Assembly: GCA_030450335.1 (NCBI GenBank)
Contig: JAKDIS010000059.1
Span: 1-14,737, forward strand
Source of the DNA: Corynebacterium sp.
Lineage (GTDB): Bacteria; Actinomycetota; Actinomycetes; Mycobacteriales; Mycobacteriaceae
DNA: 14,737 nucleotides
Direction: 5' to 3'
The notes beneath the pieces are model-generated. The model was not told the origin of the DNA, searched no databases, and saw nothing but the letters and a program-made list of their open reading frames with translations. Positions 8,071-13,844 of this stretch are shown here, piece by piece; position 1 is the first letter of the stretch; every line of letters starts with the position of its first letter. Both the position numbers and the translations under genes were made by a program.

Positions 8071-8110
8071 GCACGGACAACCGTGCGGATACCCCGTGTT
8101 CCCGGGGGGT
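8071..8110 (-). terminator. Two hairpins downstream of the NAD(P)-binding protein gene
   Basis: On the minus strand, 12 nt past the stop codon, ACCCC/GGGGT (8106-8110 with 8091-8095) can pair. It is followed by a perfect 6-bp stem GCACGG/CCGTGC with a 4-nt loop (8071-8086). Neither is followed by a T-run. They may end the upstream transcript before topA. The rest of the 143-bp spacer has no convincing topA promoter that I can name. Confidence 0.4.
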
Positions 8111-8121
8111 TCAGCTCAGGC

Positions 8122-8778
8122 TCAGGCGTCCGCGACGGTGAAGCGGGCCCGACGGTGCGCCGGACGCTCGATCTCGTCGAGCGCCGCACGGGCGAACGTG
8201 CCGGTCGTGACGCTGCCACCGGCCGGGTGGTCGTCTCCCAGGACGTAGGACGCGGCGGGTGCGCCGGGGCCGATCTCCGGTGCCGGGGCGAGCATCGTCC
8301 AGTCCAGTTGCGCGGGGGCAGCGCGGTAGAGGTCGAGGACCTCGGCGAAGGAGCGGGCCTCCGCGGCATAGGCCTCCGGGAAGTCCGGGGTGTCGACCAG
8401 CAAGGTGCCGTCGGCGGTGAGCGTGGCGCCGGCACCGCCGACGACGAAGAGACGCACGCCGGACGCTGCGTCGGATGCTGCGTCGGACGTACCGGCGACC
8501 GCGCCGATGAGCGCGGCGTGGGCGTCGACGATGGGCTGGACGGAACTGCCGTCGCGCGGGCCGGGGACGGAGAGGACGACGATGTCGGCGTCCTGCGCCT
8601 TGGCGGCGACGTCCGCGGGGTCGTGGATGTCACCGGTGACGTAGGTGACGCCGTCGACCGGGTTGGAGGGGTTGTCCTGACGGGTGACGCCGGTGACCCG
8701 GTGGCCGCGTGAGACTGCTTCGAGTGCAATGTCGGTGCCGACCATGCCGGTCGACCCGTAGATGGTGATGTTAGCCAT
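8122..8778 (-). CDS. NAD(P)-binding NmrA/atypical SDR-like protein
   Basis: The 218-aa protein begins with a Rossmann fold: ITIYGSTGMVG puts the glycine motif at G8, G11 and G14, followed by an acidic turn (VTGDIHDPAD). No YxxxK catalytic pair of classical SDRs is apparent, so it resembles the NAD(P)H-binding NmrA/YwnB type whose reaction is often unknown. A short repeated peptide SDAA-SDAA at about 98-105 comes from a 12-bp near-identical duplication (8461-8484). It is divergent from an HxlR-family regulator, an arrangement typical of oxidoreductases controlled by their neighbour under electrophile or quinone stress. TAGACT lies 7 nt before ATG 8778, suggesting leaderless expression. Family assignment is fair; the substrate is unknown. 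Confidence 0.85.
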   Translation of the reverse strand: MANITIYGSTGMVGTDIALEAVSRGHRVTGVTRQDNPSNPVDGVTYVTGDIHDPADVAAKAQDADIVVLSVPGPRDGSSVQPIVDAHAALIGAVAGTSDAASDAASGVRLFVVGGAGATLTADGTLLVDTPDFPEAYAAEARSFAEVLDLYRAAPAQLDWTMLAPAPEIGPGAPAASYVLGDDHPAGGSVTTGTFARAALDEIERPAHRRARFTVADA

Positions 8779-8785
8779 GTCCGGC

Positions 8786-8814
8786 AGTCTAACCTCGTTG
8801 CTTCCTTTTGTACA
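8786..8814 (-). promoter_or_regulatory. Promoter of NAD(P)-binding protein gene, leaderless type
   Basis: TGTACA (8814 to 8809) and TAGACT (8791 to 8786) are 17 nt apart on the minus strand, and the -10 ends 7 nt before ATG 8778. TGTACA is itself a palindrome near the centre of the divergent spacer, so it could also be part of an operator for the HxlR protein. Confidence 0.55.
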
Positions 8815-8836
8815 GTGCCTGCCTGCAATAGTGTCG

Positions 8837-8845
8837 TGATAGAAT
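8837..8845 (+). promoter_or_regulatory. Extended -10 promoter of hxlR-type gene, leaderless type
   Basis: TGATAGAAT contains TAGAAT (8840-8845, 5 of 6 to TATAAT) preceded by the TGn extension. It ends 7 nt before ATG 8853. No Shine-Dalgarno and no good -35 are visible, which fits an extended -10 promoter giving a leaderless mRNA. Confidence 0.62.
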
Positions 8846-8852
8846 TCCCACC

Positions 8853-9224
8853 ATGGACGACTCCTGGAACCCCGCCGCCCGCGACTGCCCCAGCCGCGAC
8901 CTGTTCAGCACGGTCGGCGACCGGTGGAACATGCTGATCCTGCTCAGCCTCGAGCACGGCCCGCTGCGCAACGGGCAGATCCAGACCGCGGTGGACGGCA
9001 TCTCCGTGCGGGTCCTCTCCCAGCGACTCTCCGCACTGGCCGCCGACGGGCTGGTCACACGCACCGCCTTCCCCGAGATCCCCCCTCGGGTCGTCTACGA
9101 GCTCACCGACCTGGGGCGCTCCGCCCTGCCGGCGGTGCACGCCCTGTTCGACTGGACGGTGGGGCACATGTCGCAGGTCATGGAGCACCGCACGGCAGAG
9201 GGGTCCACATTTCGCACCCAATAA
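8853..9224 (+). CDS. HxlR/DUF24-family winged-helix regulator
   Basis: This is a 123-aa DNA-binding protein. C12 lies in the signature RDCPSRDLFSTVGDRW, followed by the winged helix-turn-helix (about 20-95; VLSQRLSALAADGLV and the wing VVYELTDLG). The N-terminal cysteine is the redox or electrophile sensor in several members (YodB, HypR, QorR of C. glutamicum). No other cysteine is present, so sensing would need a cross-subunit disulfide between C12 residues or a mixed disulfide or alkylation at C12. Members usually act as dimers and repress themselves and the divergent neighbour, here the NAD(P)-binding protein 74 bp away. The family is clear; the inducer and autoregulation are inferred. Confidence 0.92.
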   Translation: MDDSWNPAARDCPSRDLFSTVGDRWNMLILLSLEHGPLRNGQIQTAVDGISVRVLSQRLSALAADGLVTRTAFPEIPPRVVYELTDLGRSALPAVHALFDWTVGHMSQVMEHRTAEGSTFRTQ

Positions 9225-9272
9225 GGTCCCTCTACACAGAAAAGCCCAGGTCATATTTCCTGAAGCAGTTTA

Positions 9273-9300
9273 TGGGGTGCGATATCTGCCACACACCCCA
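9273..9300 (+). terminator. Hairpin downstream of hxlR-type gene
   Basis: TGGGGTG (9273-9279) and CACCCCA (9294-9300) form a perfect 7-bp stem with a 14-nt loop, 48 nt after the hxlR stop. No U-tract follows. The right arm is part of CACACCCCAGC, which recurs 19 nt further on (9293-9303 and 9312-9322). Confidence 0.35.
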
Positions 9301-9347
9301 GCACGCCCCGGCACACCCCAGCCAGATCACGCCCCCGCACGCAGCAA

Positions 9348-9392
9348 CGCCGCCCGGCGTCCCACGGATCTCTCCGCGGACGCCGGGCGGCG
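9348..9392. terminator. Very strong 15-bp hairpin between convergent hxlR and cspA
   Basis: CGCCGCCCGGCGTCC (9348-9362) is perfectly complementary to 9378-9392, giving an uninterrupted 15-bp GC-rich stem. Within the 15-nt loop a further CGG/CCG can pair (9365-9367 with 9374-9376). It is placed to act on both transcripts. Neither side is followed by a T-run, so if it terminates it does so without the classic U-tract. Confidence 0.6.
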
Positions 9393-9405
9393 CTGTGATG
9401 AAGCT

Positions 9406-9442
9406 ACCGTCCCGGGAAGATCAGACCTCCCGGTGCGACGGT
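9406..9442 (-). terminator. Probable cspA terminator hairpin
   Basis: Beginning 17 nt past the cspA stop, ACCGTC-CCGGGA (9406-9417) pairs with TCCCGG-tgc-GACGGT (9428-9442). This is a 12-bp stem with one 3-nt bulge and a 10-nt loop. It is the first of two hairpins met by transcription leaving cspA. The T-tract is absent. Confidence 0.55.
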
Positions 9443-9459
9443 GGGTTCAGTCGGTGCTC

Positions 9460-9663
9460 TTAGAGAGCGGTGACAGCCTGAGCCTGGGGGCCCTTGGCGC
9501 CGTCGCCGATCTCGAACTCGACCTGCTGGTTCTCCTCGAGGGTACGGAAGCCGTTGCCCTGGATCTCGGAGTAGTGGACGAAGACGTCAGCGCCACCATC
9601 GTTCGGTGCGATGAAGCCGTAGCCCTTTTCAGCGTTGAACCACTTGACGGTTCCCTGTGCCAT
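9460..9663 (-). CDS. cspA: Cold-shock protein (CspA family)
   Basis: This 67-aa single cold-shock domain binds single-stranded RNA and DNA and acts as an RNA chaperone. RNP1 reads KGYGFI (13-18) and RNP2 VFVHY (27-31). It starts [10 protein letters not shown] and has the usual length of the actinobacterial family. AGGGA lies about 7 nt before ATG 9663, so unlike several neighbours this gene has a Shine-Dalgarno and a true leader of about 60 nt if the -10 at 9735-9730 is used. The same position, between topA and a divergent DUF1998 helicase, is occupied by cspA in mycobacteria (Rv3648c). Confidence 0.97.
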   Translation of the reverse strand: MAQGTVKWFNAEKGYGFIAPNDGGADVFVHYSEIQGNGFRTLEENQQVEFEIGDGAKGPQAQAVTAL

Positions 9664-9729
9664 GTTCTTTCCCTTACTTACATCTCGGTGATCGGTGCCC
9701 CGCCAACTTTTCGCGAGGCCACCGGGCCG

Positions 9730-9735
9730 ATGCTA
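9730..9735 (-). promoter_or_regulatory. Candidate -10 box of cspA
   Basis: TAGCAT (9735 to 9730, minus strand), the same hexamer as the mntH -10, would start transcription near 9723 and leave a leader of about 60 nt. The -35 (CGGACC at 17 nt) is weak. Confidence 0.4.
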
Positions 9736-10034
9736 GAACCACCGTGAACGTTGGTCCGTTCGCATGCAAACAACTCCCGCGAACGTTTTACCTACTGACT
9801 GCGGGTCTAACCGGTGATACAGCGAGCAAAGCGACGCACAGAAACTGTGACCGCCCACCAGTGTTCCATGTTTTTCCGCGCAGCACCATACCCACGGCAC
9901 TATTTTCTCACCCGAAACCCCCCTCTTCCCCACCACCCCCGGCAGACGGTTATGGCTGACACCACAGCAAACACCGCTGACCTGCACGTATCGGCGCGAC
10001 GAACCGTCGAAGGTGGAGCCGTCGCCCGTCCCCC

Positions 10035-10040
10035 TAGACT
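10035..10040 (+). promoter_or_regulatory. -10 box of helicase gene, leaderless type
   Basis: TAGACT ends 7 nt before ATG 10048, the same hexamer and spacing as at the NAD(P)-binding protein gene. No Shine-Dalgarno precedes the ATG and no clear -35 was found. Confidence 0.55.
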
Positions 10041-10047
10041 GTTCACC

Positions 10048-12474
10048 ATGAGCGAATTCCCCGGATCCTACGGTTCCGAACTCCTCGCGACGCTGCGGGA
10101 GGCCTCCGGTACGGGGTCGGGTACGGGGTCGGGCAACGGCCGCCAGGACCCGCTCACCCACGTGCGCGCCGAGCCCGCGCGCCCCTCGGAGCCGGTCGAC
10201 TGGCCGGACTGGGTGCTGCCGGCGTTGCGCGACCACCTCGTCGACAACGGCATCACCGCCCCCTGGTCGCACCAGGTCGCCACCGCGCAGCACGCGTGGG
10301 AGGGCCGCGACGTGGTCGTGGCCACGGGCACGGCGTCCGGCAAGTCCCTGGGCTACCAGCTGCCGGTGCTCTCCCGGCTCGCCGCCGAGCCCACGGCGTC
10401 CTGCCTGTACCTGTCGCCGACCAAGGCGCTGGCGCAGGACCAGCGCGCCGGCCTGGCGCGGCTGTGTTCGCAGGTCCCGGAGTTGCGCGGGGTGATGGTG
10501 GCGTCCTACGACGGCGACACCCCCACCGAGGCACGGCGCACCGTCCGCGACGACGCGCGCATCCTGGTCTCCAACCCGGACATGGTGCACGCCTCGATGC
10601 TGGGCCAGTCGCAGCGCTGGTCACGGCTGCTGCGCACCCTGCGTTTCATCGTCGTCGACGAGTGCCACGTCTACCGCGGCGTCTTCGGCGCGCACGTCTC
10701 CCTCGTGCTGCGCCGGTTGCTGCGCCTGGCCGCCCGGGCGGGTGCCGAACCCACGATCGTGCTGGCCAGTGCGACGACGGCGGAGCCGGAGCGTCACGCC
10801 GCACGGTTGACGGGGCGTCCCACCGTCGCGGTGACCGAGGACGGCTCGCCGCAGGGCGAGCGCACCGTCGCGCTGTGGGAGCCGGGGTTCCGCGAGGACG
10901 TCGTCGGCGAGCACGGGGCACCGGTGCGGCGCGCGGCGACCACGGAGTCCGCCGGGATCATGGCCCGGCTCATCGCCGAGGGCGCGCGCACGCTCACCTT
11001 CGTGCGCTCGCGGCGCGGCGCCGAGATCACCGCCCTGGCCTGCGCCGAGGACCTCTCCGCGGCAGGACGCCCGGGCGACGCCGCGCGCATCGCGTCCTAC
11101 CGCGCCGGCTACACCCCGGAGGCCCGCCGCGAGCTGGAACGACGACTCGACGACGGCGAGTTGCTCGGCCTCGCCGCGACCAGCGCCCTGGAACTCGGCA
11201 TCGACGTCGGCGGGCTGGACGCCGTGGTGTCCTGCGGGTTCCCCGGCACCGTGGCCAGCTTCCGGCAGCAGGCCGGACGCGCCGGACGCCGAGGGCAGGG
11301 CTGCCTGGTCGTCATGGTCGCTGGCGACAACCCGCTGGACACCTACCTGGTGCACCACCCGGAGGCGCTGCTGGACAAGCCGGTGGAGGCCAGCGTCTTC
11401 GACCCGTCTAACCCCTACATCCTGGCCGGCCACCTGCTGTGCGCCGCCGCCGAGGCGCCGCTGAGCGATGCGGATATCGGCGACTTCGGTGAGAGCGCAG
11501 GACGCGTCGTCGACGCGCTGGTCGCCGAGGGCTCGTTGCGTCGGCGTCCGCGCGGGGTGTTCTGCGACCTGGAGATCTCCGGGGAGGTCCACGGGCGGGT
11601 GAGCATCCGTGGCGGGGCGGGCGAGGAGGTGGTCATCGTCGACCAGGCCTCCGGACGGGTGCTCGGCACCGTCGACGCCGCCCGCGCGGTCAGCGAGGTG
11701 CACGACGGCGCCGTCTACGTCCACCAGGGCGAGACCTACCTCGTCGACGGCCTGTCCCTGGCCGACTCGGTCTGCCTGGTCCACCCCGAGACCCCGGAGT
11801 GGACCACGCGGGCGGAGGAGACCGTGGACATCCGCGTGGAACGCGTGCGACGCACCCGCGAGATCGGCGGCACCGACTCCGCACCCTCCGGGGTGTGGAC
11901 CGCGGACGTGGACGTGGAGGTGTCCCACCAGGTCACCGGCTACCAGCGCCGCACCCTCGACGGCGAGGTGCTCACCACCGTCCCGCTGGACTACCCGCCC
12001 CAACGGCTGCACACCCGCGCGGTGGCCTACACCGTGGACCCCGGCGTGCTGTTCGACCTGGGCATCGAGGAACCGTTGTGGCCCGGCGCGCTGCACGCCG
12101 CCGAGCATGCGGCGATCGGTCTGCTGCCACTGCTGGCCACCTGCGACCGGTGGGACATCGGCGGGGTGTCCACGGTGCTGCACGTGGACACCGGCTTCCC
12201 CACCGTCTACGTCTACGACGGCTACGAGGGCGGGGCGGGCTTCGCCGAGGCCGGGTTCGAGAGGTTCGCCCGCTGGATGGCGATGACCGCGGACACCGTG
12301 GAGTCCTGCGCCTGCGAGTCCGGTTGCCCCTCGTGCGTGCAGTCGCCGAAGTGCGGCAACGGCAACGACCCGTTGTTCAAGCACGGGGCGGCGGTGCTAC
12401 TGCGCGCTCTGGCGGATGCCGCAGGGTCTGCTGAATCGGCTGAATCAGCCGGATCGGCTGGCCCGGCGAACTAG
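10048..12474 (+). CDS. DEAD/DEAH-box helicase with DUF1998 zinc domain (MrfA/YprA-like)
   Basis: This is an 808-aa superfamily 2 helicase, probably acting in DNA repair: B. subtilis MrfA (YprA) of this family removes mitomycin C adducts, and eukaryotic Hrq1 is related. Motifs in order are Walker A ATGTASGKS (92-100, K99), Ia SPTKALAQDQ (123-132), DECH box (204-207), SAT (241-243) and motif VI QQAGRAGR (407-414). The DUF1998 region ends in a cysteine cluster C754, C756, C760, C763, C769, a likely zinc or metal site. The N-terminal linker holds a 12-bp duplication (10108-10131) giving GTGS-GTGS, and the extreme C terminus is a Ser/Ala/Glu/Gly repeat. ATG 10048 is chosen from the -10 box 7 nt upstream and agreement with the family start; the frame is open to 9814. 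It corresponds in context to M. tuberculosis Rv3649. Confidence 0.92.
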   Translation: MSEFPGSYGSELLATLREASGTGSGTGSGNGRQDPLTHVRAEPARPSEPVDWPDWVLPALRDHLVDNGITAPWSHQVATAQHAWEGRDVVVATGTASGKSLGYQLPVLSRLAAEPTASCLYLSPTKALAQDQRAGLARLCSQVPELRGVMVASYDGDTPTEARRTVRDDARILVSNPDMVHASMLGQSQRWSRLLRTLRFIVVDECHVYRGVFGAHVSLVLRRLLRLAARAGAEPTIVLASATTAEPERHAARLTGRPTVAVTEDGSPQGERTVALWEPGFREDVVGEHGAPVRRAATTESAGIMARLIAEGARTLTFVRSRRGAEITALACAEDLSAAGRPGDAARIASYRAGYTPEARRELERRLDDGELLGLAATSALELGIDVGGLDAVVSCGFPGTVASFRQQAGRAGRRGQGCLVVMVAGDNPLDTYLVHHPEALLDKPVEASVFDPSNPYILAGHLLCAAAEAPLSDADIGDFGESAGRVVDALVAEGSLRRRPRGVFCDLEISGEVHGRVSIRGGAGEEVVIVDQASGRVLGTVDAARAVSEVHDGAVYVHQGETYLVDGLSLADSVCLVHPETPEWTTRAEETVDIRVERVRRTREIGGTDSAPSGVWTADVDVEVSHQVTGYQRRTLDGEVLTTVPLDYPPQRLHTRAVAYTVDPGVLFDLGIEEPLWPGALHAAEHAAIGLLPLLATCDRWDIGGVSTVLHVDTGFPTVYVYDGYEGGAGFAEAGFERFARWMAMTADTVESCACESGCPSCVQSPKCGNGNDPLFKHGAAVLLRALADAAGSAESAESAGSAGPAN

Positions 12475-12477
12475 TAT
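12472..12477 (+). promoter_or_regulatory. Candidate -10 box for lipase gene, overlapping helicase stop
   Basis: TAGTAT begins with the TAG stop codon of the helicase gene. It would start transcription near 12484 and leave a leader of about 70 nt. The -35 region is unconvincing, so co-transcription with the helicase remains possible. Confidence 0.3.
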
Positions 12478-12507
12478 CGGGGCGGAAAGCCTTCTCCTGA
12501 CGTTGCC

Positions 12508-12537
12508 CCGCCGCTTCCCGCCGCTTCCCGCCGCTTC
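12508..12537 (+). repeat. Three tandem copies of a 10-bp unit in the lipase leader
   Basis: CCGCCGCTTC occurs three times in a row without mismatch (12508-12517, 12518-12527, 12528-12537), ending 4 nt before the AAGGA ribosome-binding site of the lipase gene. It would be transcribed as a pyrimidine-rich leader. Confidence 0.92.
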
Positions 12538-12554
12538 CCACAAGGACGTTCCCC

Positions 12555-13832
12555 GTGCGCCGTTCCTCCCTGTCGACCATCACCGCCGGTGTGCTGTGCA
12601 CCGTGCTCACCGCGGCGTTGTGCGTCCCGAGCGCGGGCGCCGAGCCCGCCGGTACTGCTGACCCTGCCGGCACCGCCGCGCCCGGTTGGTCGGGGCTGGA
12701 CGTCACGGACGGCGTGCCGCTGCCCGACGAGGCGGGCGTGGCCGTCGACGAGGTGCCGCTCGACCCCGCACTCGGCCTGTCCTCGGCAGGTACCCAGCAA
12801 CGCTTCGTCTACTCCACCGTCGACCAGCACGGCCAGCCCGCCGCGTCCACCGCCGCGCTGTTCCTGCCGCCCGGCGACGCACCCGACGGCGGCTGGCCCG
12901 TGCTCGCCTGGGCGCACGGCACCGTCGGACTCGGCGACACGTGCACCCCCTCGGCGCAGCCACGCTCCGACCGCGACGCCGGCTACCTCAACCACTGGCT
13001 GGAGCAGGGTTACGCCGTGGTCGCCTCGGACTACGTGGGAATGGGCACGCCGGGGCTGATGTCCTACCTCAACGGGTCGGTCAGCGCGCTCAACGTGATC
13101 GACTCCGTCGCCGCCGCACGCACCCTGGATTCCGTGGACGCTTCAGCACCCGGCGCGTCGGACGCGGGTTCGCTGCTGTCTCCGTCGTGGGCGGTGATCG
13201 GTCAGTCCCAGGGTGGCGGCGCCGCACTGCACGTCGCCCACGCCGCCACCCGGCGCAGCGCCGAGATCGACCCCGAGCTGGACTACCGGGGCGCGGTCGC
13301 CACCGGCGCACCCGCCTACATCGAGGAACTGGTGCTCGCCGCGTCGCCGTCCTTCCCGCCGGTGGTGCTGCCCACCGGGCTGAACGTGTACGCCGCCTAC
13401 ATCCTCGCCGGCTTCCGCGAGGCGCACCCGGAGGTCGACCTCGACGCCGCCCTGTCCGACGAGGGGCGGCGCATCGCCGACCTGGCAGAGACCGCCTGCT
13501 ACCCGGAGATGTCGCAGGCCATGGACGGGGTGGACCTGTCGGACTCCTTCTCCACCGCGTTGCGCTCGGTGCCGGGGATGCAGGACGCACTGCGCGGCTA
13601 CATGGCCACCCCCACCGACGGCTACGACAAACCCGTGTTCGTGGGCCACGGCCTGCTGGACATCGACGTGCCCAGCCCGATCGGCGTGGCGCTGAACTCG
13701 CAGCTGTGGTTGAACCAGTTCGCCGGCTCCAACGAGCAGGTCGACGTGCACTGGTACCCCGAGGACCACAGCGGGGCGATGGTCGCCTCGATGGCGGACT
13801 CCACCCCCTACCTGGCCTCCCTGTTCAGCTGA
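12555..13832 (+). CDS. Secreted lipase/esterase, LIP family alpha/beta-hydrolase
   Basis: This is a 425-aa exported serine hydrolase likely to cleave ester bonds in acylglycerols or related lipids outside the membrane. A Sec signal peptide (MRRSS, hydrophobic core about 8-24, AGA cleavage after A29) leads the protein. The nucleophile elbow is G216-Q-S218-Q-G, the acid is probably D369 in GHGLLDIDVP, and the histidine is H405 in EDHSG. HGT at 121-123 follows the first core strands (VLAWAHGTVG) and fits an oxyanion position. C130 and C315 are the only cysteines of the mature protein and could form a disulfide. C23 is not in a lipobox. GTG 12555 is supported by AAGGA 8 nt upstream. It follows the helicase by 80 bp and converges with the next gene. 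Confidence 0.92.
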   Translation: MRRSSLSTITAGVLCTVLTAALCVPSAGAEPAGTADPAGTAAPGWSGLDVTDGVPLPDEAGVAVDEVPLDPALGLSSAGTQQRFVYSTVDQHGQPAASTAALFLPPGDAPDGGWPVLAWAHGTVGLGDTCTPSAQPRSDRDAGYLNHWLEQGYAVVASDYVGMGTPGLMSYLNGSVSALNVIDSVAAARTLDSVDASAPGASDAGSLLSPSWAVIGQSQGGGAALHVAHAATRRSAEIDPELDYRGAVATGAPAYIEELVLAASPSFPPVVLPTGLNVYAAYILAGFREAHPEVDLDAALSDEGRRIADLAETACYPEMSQAMDGVDLSDSFSTALRSVPGMQDALRGYMATPTDGYDKPVFVGHGLLDIDVPSPIGVALNSQLWLNQFAGSNEQVDVHWYPEDHSGAMVASMADSTPYLASLFS

Positions 13833-13844
13833 GCCTGATCAGCT
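13827..13844. terminator. Small palindrome spanning two convergent stop codons
   Basis: AGCTGA (13827-13832) and TCAGCT (13839-13844) pair across a 6-nt loop. Each arm contains the TGA stop of one of the two convergent genes, which are only 6 bp apart. The stem is short, so any terminator role is tentative. Confidence 0.35.

Larger units (their letters stand above)
9664..10047. other. 384-bp divergent spacer between cspA and the helicase gene
   Basis: This spacer holds the cspA leader and promoter and the helicase promoter. GTTCGC and GCGAAC (9758-9763 and 9779-9784) form an inverted repeat flanked by two AACGTT motifs (9747-9752 and 9782-9787). CACAG-AAA-CTGTG (9837-9849) is a small hairpin. 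The helicase frame stays open back to an ATG at 9814, but the residues encoded from there (Pro/Arg/Thr-rich) do not look like part of the family and would precede the proposed promoter. No small gene was convincing. Confidence 0.6.

Noticed and set aside
9845..9860. TGTGA half-site considered as a GlxR (cAMP receptor) binding site
   Set aside because: The second half (ACCAG) does not match TCACA, so there is no palindromic CRP-type site.
9814..10047. Possible 78-residue N-terminal extension of the helicase from ATG 9814
   Set aside because: It would start upstream of the likely -10 box at 10035-10040, and its composition is unlike a helicase start. MSEFPGSYGSELL is the natural beginning.
10621..12384. 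Long minus-strand open frame (587 codons) opposite the helicase
   Set aside because: It has Val/Gly/His-rich composition, no recognisable domain and no ribosome-binding site, and the plus-strand helicase has all its motifs.
12615..12640. C23 of the lipase as a lipoprotein cysteine
   Set aside because: The residues before it (TAAL) do not form a lipobox, while an AGA signal-peptidase I site follows at residues 27-29.
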